Below are positions 51,531-61,930 of a stretch of DNA of 64,000 nucleotides, piece after piece. The DNA lies in NCBI GenBank assembly GCA_003118195.1, contig BEXV01000002.1, positions 339,841-403,840 of the forward strand, given 5' to 3'. This DNA comes from Hemicentrotus pulcherrimus. Taxonomy: Eukaryota; Echinodermata; Echinoidea; Camarodonta; Strongylocentrotidae. How positions within the stretch are numbered: position 1 is the stretch's first letter; each line of letters begins with the position of its first letter. The notes below the pieces were generated by a model. That model worked only from the letters and a program-made list of their open reading frames with translations. It was not told where the DNA came from and searched no databases. Position numbers and translations under genes: made by a program.

Positions 51531-51657
51531 CTCACACACACACATGCCCCCACGCACCCTCACAGAAACGCTTACACTTACGCACACACCATTTTATTAC
51601 ACACACACGCACGCCCACGCACCTCACACAATTCCTTACACTTACGCACACACCATT
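51531..51657. repeat. CA-rich minisatellite, two units of about 63 bp
   Basis: The block TTACACTTACGCACACACCA occurs twice (about 51572 and 51635), each after a CCCACGCACC-type segment. The unit is therefore about 63 bp and includes CA runs. Confidence 0.75.
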
Positions 51658-51710
51658 CTTGACAACATATCATTTTAACATGAACACTCTCATACAATGA
51701 ACAAAAAAGT

Positions 51711-51731
51711 TATATATATATATATATATAT
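51711..51731. repeat. (TA)n microsatellite
   Basis: About ten perfect TA units. Confidence 0.95.
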
Positions 51732-52842
51732 CGATACACAATAATCGCGCAAATATAACATGAAACGAGAAGTCAAAGGCCAATCTTAAATCTTCAGTTG
51801 AATGTACACACACAATAATAGTCAGAAACGCATATACAATTTATGTGGGCTTCATTGGAATGAAAAAATGACAAATAATAATAATAATTTTAAAGTTAGA
51901 GGATTCAAAAGAATTGCATCATATGATCGAGCAGGGAGATACATATCAAATCAGTTTAAGGAGTTACTTATACGAGAAACACATTTGTTACTGTGACGTC
52001 TATGAACTGTCCACATGTTCTTTCTGAACTCTCAATCTCCATTCCTCTTTCTAGTCATCTGTAAATCAAACTACTTCGAGCGTTAATCATCTCTGAACAT
52101 AGTTTCCATTTGCCATGGTAACTTTTGCATGTTCAATGAATCAACACTGAGAATATTCTTATTGTTCCGGTAGCCTCTATTCGGGCGCTTCTAGAAGGAG
52201 TTAATGTATATGCATGTTTGTTACGTCTTATCCGATATAAAAAAAAAATTATGTACTGTTCTGCGCGCGTGTACGTTTGTGCAGATTAAAGTATAATTAG
52301 TTGTTAGAAATATCAATTGAATTTATTATTATTCATTTTTTCTGGAAGGATAATCTGTTTTATGCGCTCAAGAAAGAAACCAAGATGGTTGTATAGACAG
52401 ATAGAAAAGAAAATTGCGAGGGAAGAGAGTGGGTGAAAAATGAAGAGAATTTAAAACTACTGTAGAAATTGGCAAAATAGCATTTTCAGTGCGAGAATGA
52501 GAGATGGACTAAAAAATATAAATATTTGAAAAATAGGCATTATATTGGAATATGATGAAATTCAACTGTCCGTGTAATCGGCTTGATGTGGGCTTGTTGT
52601 GAGCTTTTTTGTGTGCGTGTGTGTGCGGGCATTTTTGTTGTTCTTCTTTTAAAACTATGATATTATATCTTGCACTATTAAGAATAACATGAACATGAGC
52701 AATTACAACAAAAAATAATAACACCAAAACATGAAGAAAACATAAATGGCCATTAAAAGTTACACTTCCTGTTAATAATACTTTTATAAACTTATCAATT
52801 TCAATTTTCAGCAACCATCGAAAAATATTTATCTATTGCATA
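51732..52842. other. Gene-free stretch
   Basis: No gene recognised. At 52109-52122 the palindrome-like TTTGCCATGGTAAC is one base from an RFX X-box pattern. A short TG patch lies at 52610-52626. Confidence 0.4.
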
Positions 52843-52879
52843 TGTGTGTATGTGTGCGTGTGTGTGTGTGTGTGTGTGT
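52843..52879. repeat. (TG)n microsatellite
   Basis: Interrupted TG tract with a perfect run at about 52858-52879. Confidence 0.95.
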
Positions 52880-55384
52880 CTGAGGATGAATGGATTCTAT
52901 TCATGAATAAATGATGAGTGTCCCATATGGAAGCGACGTGTGAATCACAAGATGCAACTGCGGTAATATATCGGGTTTCGACGCGTTGGCGAAAGCTTGA
53001 AGAAACTGATTTCCCGTAAATCAGGCCACGAGCCTTTTTATTTGTCTTGTTAGGCAAATATATCTGAAAATGTATCTGCAAATTATGGCTATAGCTATGA
53101 TACGGTGGATGAAGATAATCAGCTAGAGTGTGTTTACACAGAGCACAAAAGACGTGTACTGCAACTCTAAACGAATATAACAGAACCTATAATCCCGTGA
53201 GAAAATTCCATTTCGTTTATAAAGTAATACCTTGAAACCAAAACGTATGTGTATAAGAAAACACAAATTTAGTCAGTGTGTCGCGCATGCCTTAATATAT
53301 GTAATAAATTGAATAAAGATGGGGGAGGAATTGGAAAATCGAAATGTATCTCGATTTCTTCATCGTCCGACAAGTTCAATACACCTTCATTTTTTTTCTT
53401 CTTAAACTTAATTCCCGTTCAATGCCCCCGTTATCGATCGATCAAATAAACCTGTGGTTATGCTTGAGTTATAAGAGATATTATATGCCCTCGGGGCCTT
53501 AAAAATACACTTTTTAACATTCCTAAAGTGTTTTCTTATTTTCCGGGTGGTATTTGGTTAGATGATAGTCTTATTATCTAGATCCAAATGAAACAAAATT
53601 GTGATCTAATGGAAAAACCTGGGTTGTTTCGTTTTGAACCAAGCCTTGGTTTCATTCATTTGAGTCATTGATCTAATTTAACAGAAATATAATCCCTCAG
53701 CCTCATTCATATAAATGTTGTTGTTCTTTTTAAAGATCAATCATTAAACCTTTCAATAATTCCACCTATCATGACAATGAATATTGTGGACTTGGATATT
53801 TTTTAGCAAAATCGTCTATCACTCAACTAATCTTCATTAGCGCCTTGAGTGACATTTCGAAACTGAGCTATAAAAATCTATAGCGTTATCATAACGTAAT
53901 GCCCTTTGACGATTGTCTCCAATATACAAATGTAGAAAATCATGATCAATGTGAAATCAAAGGAAACAGTCCACCATCAAATCATTTTGCATACAACACA
54001 GACACGAGCCATATTATAAAACCGGAACATTTGCCATGTACACGCTTGTTTCAAAAGATTTACATCTTATTCGCACTAACATGATACAATATTATCAAAA
54101 TGTATCTTAATGGTCTTTGAGGTCCTTTAAAGAAAAACAATTAAGACATTGTCCTTGTTTTATCCATAAAATCTCCCATTGTAGTTTATTTAGCACAAAA
54201 GAAATCATAGCACAATTAGTGTTAAATTTCAGCATTTAAAACAATTAATTCTGGGCAAGTTGGTGTCATCTGTACGTATTATTATGAAGCGATTTGAGTC
54301 ACAGATGCCATCACTCTCCTAACGCTTTAAGCAAATATATTACCCTGCTAAATAAAACAGATTTGTTGCTTGGGGATCAGGAACACGTTAATCATGGAAT
54401 ATGGAGTGTAAAGGCAGGCATCATAAATCAAATTGATGGCAATATATACTAATCTAAGTAGAATGGCAAAGTCAGATGCATCCTTTAATGGGTGTACAGC
54501 TTTTTTAAGACTGCCAGGGAGAGAATAAAGTGACCATTAAGATTGTGTTCGACACTGGTAATGGTCAACAGAGGTCTACTTTAGATAACAAATTGACCAC
54601 TCACACATCCACTTTAGGTGATTGTTTGCAGTGCATCACCTGTGGCATTTTAAAAAGCCCTGACAGTGACTAGAGAGAGAGATAGAAATGGTACAATAAA
54701 ATAAATCATGATGGGCACTTGACCTTTAACTCTACTTCTGTGACCTGAAGAGCAAATTTGAGTCGATCTACGAGCAAGGTGTCATATACATTTATTTGAA
54801 TGTTCATGTCACATGTCCAAGTACACGTATAACACAAGTTAGGTTTGTTAATGTTTACCAAATTATTTTACCTTTAAACCTTTCGTTATTTAAACAAGAT
54901 CATGCAAAGTAGTGAGATTAATTGATACTACTTGGAACAAGAATGGTATTAACGTTTAGGGGGAGGCGAGTGAATGTATGAAGACATTGATACATTGGTA
55001 CAATGAATTACATATAAACCTTATCCTCCTCATTTCAGTATTGAGCCTATTTATTATTCAAACATACATATACAATTTACCACAACAAAAAATATGGACA
55101 AATTTAGGTTAAAGTGAATCAAGTTTAACTTCTTTAAGATACAGAAATCTAATGTTCAAGCTAAAAGCACTAAAATCAAACCATGAAGTTCTTCACTGAT
55201 ACAAATGTTTTTTGCCCAAGTCCATGGAGTGTTTCAGGTTTATAATTTGCACATGATATATAGTCAGGATGTGGTTTATATTGGCTTGGCTAAGCTCCCG
55301 GATAACATTCAATTTATTCAGTAGTTACAAGTAACATTAATCATCCAATCATTCTACTGAATTTCTTTAGAATAAATTATGACA
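52880..55384. other. Gene-free stretch
   Basis: AT-rich DNA with no recognised gene, element end or RNA. Confidence 0.5.
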
Positions 55385-55470
55385 GATAAAGATAAATCGA
55401 GTTCTGGTCATGCAAGTGCACTGTGAAAAATACAGTTCATGTATGTAATGAACATTCCAACTGTATTGTA
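55385..55470. mobile_element. Family C MITE-like fragment
   Basis: AAGATAAATCGAGTTCTGG followed by TCATGCAAGTGCA resembles the sequences at 57972-58005 and 26743-26775. A hairpin with AATACAGTT (55429-55437) facing AACTGTATT (55459-55467) lies next to it. Ends could not be defined. Confidence 0.45.
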
Positions 55471-57969
55471 TCTAAGGATAATACTAAGGTATGTAAATAT
55501 CTATATGATAAAGGAATTCACTCCATCTTGCAAATAATCAAATTTAGAAAAATTATCGGTACGTGGACATACACAAATGACAACAAAATTCGTTCGATAG
55601 ATTAAAACCATCTAGCCATTTTTTAAATTTAACTTTAAGGGTGTTTTAAAAGGAGTCTTTTCATGTTACTTTGATACTATTATTCTTTTACATGAGAGCG
55701 AATGTAATGGCAATGCTTCAGGTTACACATTATGTTCTACTTTTACTAAAATTCAACCTTCCTTTAAGCTGTTTATGGTAATATAAATTAGTGTTCTTAT
55801 CAACATGAGAAATACGAGAAGTGATGATGACGACCAAGATACAATAGAGCAAGATGAATGGACACATTACAGTATACTTTGCTGAGATTATTAAAAAGTA
55901 TAGAAAAGGCTAATAAATAGCCCTACATTCGTTTCTACTTAACCAGTGAGCCGATTTTGTTACATTTTCTTCAAACACGTGTACAGTGTGACGTCTTTAT
56001 TTAAAGTCATGAAAGTCTGATCTACATTCAGGTTAAAAGCCAGTGATTTTGAGATAAGGTTGAAATCCTCCCAAATGACATATATTTTATTTTAAAAAAG
56101 CATTATTTCAAATACTTTCAAACCAGAGAGTACACAGATTGGGCAGGTTCTAAGGGTCAATTACAGTAAAACGCTGATAAATGATGGTTTTAAAGGCATA
56201 TTTTTTGGAAGATAAGACTATTTGATTGTTTCTACTATGATTTGGAAACAACTTCATCAAGTGGGATAAGCGAAACAATTCAAAAAGTAGTAACCACTCC
56301 AGGTGTGTAAATGTATATGGTAGTATTTCTCACGTGGTTACTAATGCTGATATAAATCTTGTGGGGCCTAAAATCCCTCCTACACGTACACACTCGCCCA
56401 CACATATAGAAATCAATGTTTACTTAACATCCTTTCGGGTCCTACTTCCCAAGAGCCTTTGAAGCGCTATGTCACTTTAGATCTTATGGAAAATCTAAAT
56501 CCATGGCAAGTATAATATTAGCAATGAATTCTTGGGCTAAAACAGTAAAAACGTAAGTTTAAAAAGAAAGTAAGATAAAATAGACCTAAATGTAGTTCTA
56601 CATCTACTGTAGATTGAGACAAGGGAATTACATAAAATGTATATATGTATATATATATTCTTTTTAAGAATCAATATTTTTTCACATATCGGTTCTGAAT
56701 ATTTTTCAATGTAACTATGCAACCTATTATCCGACAAGATAACCACATATTTTTTAATAAATCTCAAAAGCTGTTCTTTCTTTTTTTTTCTTTATAAAGA
56801 CACAGGAACATTGCTTTTACATGCAACTATACTTAAAATAAGTGGATTAAAAAATCGACTAAAAAACAATCTTGCAGCTACAATGTACATTTACAAGTCT
56901 TCTAATAGACTCTGGCTCAATGTTTGACAGCTTATCCTTTAAGTAAAACAGTAGATTTGCAAGCAATACAATGGAACAATGGAAGTCTGTAAATATTCCA
57001 GCTTTCTGGAACTTCGTTTATAAGAAAAAATATGTTTAATAGTATATAATTGGTTCCCTTGCATGAGCAGTTGTTATTGTCATGTTGCTTGATTGATTTT
57101 ATTTCCACTAAAAACTGTAGACGTATCTGAGTGTAATGGCATAGAACTATAGATACTATGGATGACCAGAAAATACCAGTTTTCCGGCAATATTATTTTC
57201 AAGGGGTATGGGTATCATTACTTTTGTCTTTGTCAGAAAAAAATGAAACAGTAATGGCATCCTAACAAAATTAATTTCTTTGGCATTGGACTCCATTATA
57301 AATGAAGTAGACACATTGAGCAGATAATTTGATGATGGAAGGGAGGAGGACATGACAGAAAAGAGAAACGAGTAGGAAGAGAGAGAACTTTAGAAATACA
57401 AACAGCGATAGTGACAGCAGATGGCAGCATACAAGAACAAGCTCTTATAGACTTGGATGACGACAATTTTGTAACCGGGATCTCAGCAGTGGTAATCCTC
57501 AATAATATAAATATTTGTTTAAACATGACATATCAATTAAGTGACAAGTTCTGCTTTGTCCTGGTATTTCCAACCCATATCAAATGAGGTGGTAGACTGA
57601 GATTCTTCAAATAAAACACATCTACTAAATACCCTCTATCTCTTCCTAAAGCACTTGCAACTTAATTGGTGCCTATTTTGATGTCCTTTAATCATGCTAG
57701 CAACGAAAAGATTAAGACTCTGGGCATACTAGTATCTCTTTACATCCAGCTTACGTTCTGGAGAGGCCAGAATAAGCGCTGCCTGTAAACGAAAATATCT
57801 CACAATGCATTCTGGATGTACATGAGGTACGTTGTCATTACACCAAAAAAACAAAAACATAATTGAAATATGTTAAAATGTAATGTCGCAAAATACAACT
57901 TGAAAAAAAAAGTGGCATTACTTGTATTTGCCATCAATTTTGCTTTCAGAACAACAAAACAAGCAGAGT
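55471..57969. other. Gene-free stretch
   Basis: AT-rich with small TA patches near 56640. No gene recognised; the 99-codon minus-strand frame at 57800-58099 shows no domain. Confidence 0.45.
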
Positions 57970-58020
57970 TTAAAGATAAAGTTGAGTTCTGATCATGCAA
58001 TTGCAATTTTGTAAAAAAAC
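57970..58020. mobile_element. Family C MITE-like fragment with TTAA
   Basis: TTAA (57970-57973) is followed by AGATAAAGTTGAGTTCTGA and TCATGCAATTGCA, matching the layout at 26739 and 55390. Only this terminal part is recognisable. Confidence 0.45.
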
Positions 58021-58972
58021 ACGATGTGAAATCGAACAAGAAAAGTTGATCATGTAGCATAAAGTATTGGTGTGTACTGCAAGGTTCTGGAGTCATCAAA
58101 ATTATAAGAAATTAGGCCCCGTCTTGGTAAAGTAACAAGCTCTGTACACAGAAATATGTATATGGGACTACGCCAACATGTGGCTTAAAAATGAGGCCCA
58201 CATTCTTAAGCTACTACATGTCATATTTAGAATATGAAGGCATTTGAAAAGTCAAACTTGGCAGGGAACATTTTTATCTGATGTTCTTCCACACTTGCAA
58301 ACTAATAATGAAAACGTACATTTTTTTAAAATTTAAACCTTTCCCCATAACTCCATCTTCTCTTTAAGAGAATGGTTAGGCTACTGCGGCCTGGGTATAC
58401 TCATTTAGCATGGGAGGACATTGCTTACAACTTAGCATTTGCCTAATATGTATACAAATTAAGAGCAATGAGCATCTGCAGATGAAGACTGTTTACATGG
58501 GACTCGATGGATGGTCCAACATCCACAATGATCCCATCATACTGTAACAAGTGTTGTTCACTCCTGTACATCTCCACTACAAGCGAAAGGTGTCATCGTA
58601 TAACTTGACACTTTACAACTACAGGAAAGTGGAAAATGAACAGACCTGCAATGTGAAGACCATATGATAATAGTCAGTCCTGCAATATCAGTTCATGTTT
58701 TATATATCAGCCATCTTTAGAGCCTACCAGGACATAGTCCTAACTATTTTACCTGTCTGCTGTACTGGACATAGTCGGAGTACATTCATTGCATACTCAT
58801 ACATAACTTTGAAAGGCCCACACTGTCTTGAATGTCTTACAGTGCACATTCTTAGCAACTGAACAACAAAGCCCTCTGCATCTGGAAGTGCCAGTGTCAG
58901 ATGGTCCAGGGAAGATAGCAGGGATAGTTAGATGAGCTGTCAGAATTGTCAGGATAAAAGATAGAAAGATAC
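58021..58972. other. Gene-free stretch, possibly decayed retroelement upstream part
   Basis: Nothing certain is seen. Because the next segment carries the later part of a BEL/Pao Pol, this interval could contain its earlier part, but no protease or reverse transcriptase motif is readable. Confidence 0.35.
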
Positions 58973-59538
58973 TTGAAACCAGTAGGTTCTGAGGATGCCG
59001 AGTCGATCTCTCTACATCAATTATTAGATGCTTTTGAAGTGGAATACGACACTACTTTCAAGAGAGCCAAGATGTTCATTTCTGATGAGTCTTTTCTGAT
59101 GAGCAAATCTAGGGTGACACTAATTAAAGATATCTCAATTCCAAGAATGGAGTTAATATTAGTATGTGTTGCAATCGGAGTGAACATGATGCTGAAAAGG
59201 GAATTCGAGATACCAGTGAGGGACGTACTCAGTTCTGGACTGATAGTATGACAGTACTGGGTTACATAATGTCATGGGGTGAGATGTCAAGGTTTCAGAC
59301 TTAAGTTACCAATCGGTTGGCAGTAATCCATGATGGATCCACACCACACCATGGTATGCATGTTGAGTCATCACTGAATCCTGCTGATATTTGCTTAAGA
59401 GGAATGGAAGTGAAGAAGTTATTTCAATCGAAAATATGGAAGGAAGGTCCTGAGTTCCTTCAAGCTAATAAGACGCAGAACAACTTGCAAGGAGTGATGC
59501 CACACAAGCTGGATATAGATCTGATGTTCCAGATTTAG
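58973..59538 (+). pseudogene. BEL/Pao LTR retrotransposon Pol fragment (RNase H region), broken
   Basis: Two adjacent open segments in different frames match the order of a BEL/Pao Pol. The first (58973-59251) has SKSRV and IPRMEL, as found where the reverse transcriptase leads into RNase H. The second frame begins near 59230 with FWTDS, holding a candidate RNase H catalytic Asp, then VLGYI, RFQT, NRL, IHDGSTP, SLNPAD, RGM and GPEFL, in the order known from this family. A frameshift lies near 59228-59230 and an in-frame TAA at 59302-59304, so it cannot make an intact protein. Upstream protease and RT, downstream integrase and the LTRs are not visible. It is an old retroelement relic, read on the plus strand. 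Confidence 0.88.
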
Positions 59539-60201
59539 ATGAATGTATATTCCCTGTTTGATAGAAAGTCTAGGATATTTTTTTGTGCCCAAACTGTATA
59601 CACAACTTCTATCCCCCTTTCTTTCCAATGTTAAGTGGGAAATCTATATAATTATTCTGGACAAGTCTAGTTAAATTAAAGAAGACACGTAATTATCCCA
59701 ATCATTATATTTCACTTTTAGCAATGCAGTCTGACGACAATCCAGCTCCCCTTACTCTCTCTCACACACAAACACACACACAAAAAAAAATACTTTTGAA
59801 AGTCGACAATGTGATTTTGAGTTAAGTGATCCTGAGATATCCGAGTTCAAACCCAAAACCTTCTCAACGAGGAATGTGTTGACAGGAGACAACACTTTCA
59901 AATAGAAGAGGACCAAAAATCAAAGACCTATCATGATGATGATTGAGATTATTTAAATGATTCAAGTCCACCGCCCAAATCTGTACCCTATGATGACAGA
60001 AAAGGTGAAGATGAGGTTCTCACAACTTTTCCATCGGTACATTATAAAAAAAAATTAAAAAAATAAAAATTCGAAATAAAGACAATTCTTATTGTGATGT
60101 CTCAACCTGATATCATAATATCAAAAGTTTTTTAATATGACGTTGTGTATCTCCTATTATGCCTATGCAATGAGAATAGACATTGATACATTATGGACTG
60201 G
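59539..60201. other. Gene-free stretch
   Basis: Has a short CA/A-run patch at 59761-59791 and A-rich runs at 60046-60069. No clear remainder of the retroelement is readable. Confidence 0.45.
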
Positions 60202-60417
60202 CAGGTGCAGATCCAGGGGGCGAGCGGGCATTGCTCCCTCCCCCTGCCCCCCCCCCCNNNNNNNNNNNNNNNNNNNNNNNNNNNNNNNNNNNNNNNNNNN
60301 NNNNNNNNNNNNNNNNNNNNNNNNNNNNNNNNNNNNNNNNNNNNNNNNNNNNNNNNNNNNNNNNNNNNNNNNNNNNNNNNCCCCCCCCCCCCCCAAGAAA
60401 TCCTGGATCCGCGCATG
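60202..60417. mobile_element. hAT-like non-autonomous element with perfect 8-bp target duplication, gap inside
   Basis: TGGACTGG lies on both sides (60194-60201 and 60418-60425), a perfect 8-bp target duplication. The inner ends are CAGGTGCAGATCCAGG (60202-60217) and, inverted, CATGCGCGGATCCAGG (60402-60417), 13 of 16 positions equal. The middle is a C-rich run broken by 123 N (60258-60380). The 8-bp duplication and ends starting with CA are hallmarks of hAT transposons. Apparent frames through the gap are meaningless. Confidence 0.9.
60258..60380. other. Assembly gap (123 N)
   Basis: Unknown bases bounded on both sides by runs of C, inside a hAT-like element. Confidence 0.99.
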
Positions 60418-60520
60418 TGGACTGGTATGGAAGAAACATGGTAGCTCAATCATTTAATGGCTTCCCATTGGCAGCACAAGTCTCCTGTAAATCAAAATCG
60501 TTTGCTTAATACACATGACT

Positions 60521-60570
60521 TATAATGCGCCAAATCCAATTGACAGTCAAAATAATGCTCAAGGCGCAGC
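60521..60570 (-). mobile_element. SINE 3-prime-end fragment
   Basis: TATAATGCGCCAAATCC followed by GCTCAAGGCGC has the same layout as 61874-61921 and, inverted, as the end of the SINE at 4391-4449. Only the 3-prime part is preserved. Confidence 0.45.
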
Positions 60571-61857
60571 TTGTGCAAAAGATGAAATACATACGGTACA
60601 TGATACATTTATACAAAGTGCGATAGGAAGGGTACAGACATGAAAGGTTATGGTTGTGTTCTCTTGTTTAGGTCCTGAAGTTCTTACTAGCCATCTTCAA
60701 AATGAATATTGAATATTACCACACACAAAAAAGTCACATAATTGCTTCTTTTTAATTGATCTACCAAAAAGACAGATGAAAGTAAACACGTCTTAAATTT
60801 TGGATGTAGAATTATCACTTCTGGCATTCGTTCTATTCATTGGTTCTAACATGGAGTAGCTAAAGTAGAAGCTTTAGTAACTCCATGGTTCTAAGTAGGT
60901 CCATGTACTAACCAGAGAGTTGGAATGTCAACTCCCTGTTCTAACCATATCTTTATCTCTGACGTCTGACACCAGGCTTATTTGCATACTATTCAAGGCA
61001 TTGGCGTCATACACACATTGAGACCTGTGTAAATACAATTATGTAACTCTTTTTTTCTCTCTCTCTCTCCACCGATCAATAATGCATTTCAATTGGGATA
61101 CCGCTTACTATACGAAGTGGACTCTGTACCGCAACTTACAAGTAGGCCTATTGGACCATTATATGCAAATGCTGCCATACCAATACAGTCATTTTTAGTT
61201 ATCCATTTACAGAAGGCAGTCACTTTGTTGTCAAACATTACACCCTATCGTGCTTTGATATAAGCATTATATTGAAAATAGCTGTTTCGTTGTAACTTTA
61301 TTTTTGAGAGAAAATTCAACCATGTCGCAAGGTAAATATTGGAAAGTAACTGACATATATTTCTGTGTGTATAATTATGTACGTCACAATAGTTGTATGC
61401 TTGATGGTGCTCTTTGTCATTGTTGTTGGTCATGCATGTTCATAAATATTAAGAAATCAAATTGCTATTGAGGTGAGTTAGGAATGAAACCACTGTGTAA
61501 TAATAGTTTCCGAAGGACATCAACGTTGTTGCCGTCGCATTCCTTTCCATACGACCTTCGCTTGAACGCGTACCCGTACAAAATTTGATGTTTTTATAGA
61601 ATTTGTTTGCTTGAAAACATGCATAGTCCATAACCGAGGGCTAGCATGAGTGATTTTGCATACTAGAAATGGCCTATGAGGCTATGGCGTTGCATGTCTG
61701 TAAAATCGTCCGTTTAGTTATAATTCAATCTTCCAGAAGGTTGCTCTTCTCTTGTGACATGTCCTATGTAATATACATGAGAGTTTATTAGTTTTGTGTA
61801 ACAAAATAAACGAGTATAATATATAGAAGCCGTAATGTAAACGTAAATTATGATAGT
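60571..61857. other. Gene-free stretch
   Basis: Contains a (CT)n run at 61057-61070; no gene recognised. Confidence 0.5.
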
Positions 61858-61930
61858 AATAATAAAACATGAGATTTATATAGCGCCATTATCCATTGTA
61901 GTTAAATGTTCAAGGCGCTTCAAAATATTT
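61858..61930 (-). mobile_element. SURF-like SINE 3-prime end, minus strand
   Basis: An AATAATAA tail is followed by GATTTATATAGCGCC and, about 25 bases later, AAGGCGCTTC. Inverted, this equals the layout at 4391-4449 (GCACT or GCGCC, then AAGCGATACATAAAT, then ATT repeat). The body and head are not recognisable further on. Confidence 0.6.

Noticed and set aside
60132..60509. Several frames of about 82-108 codons on both strands
   Set aside because: They cross the 123-N gap and flanking poly-C; no real coding content.
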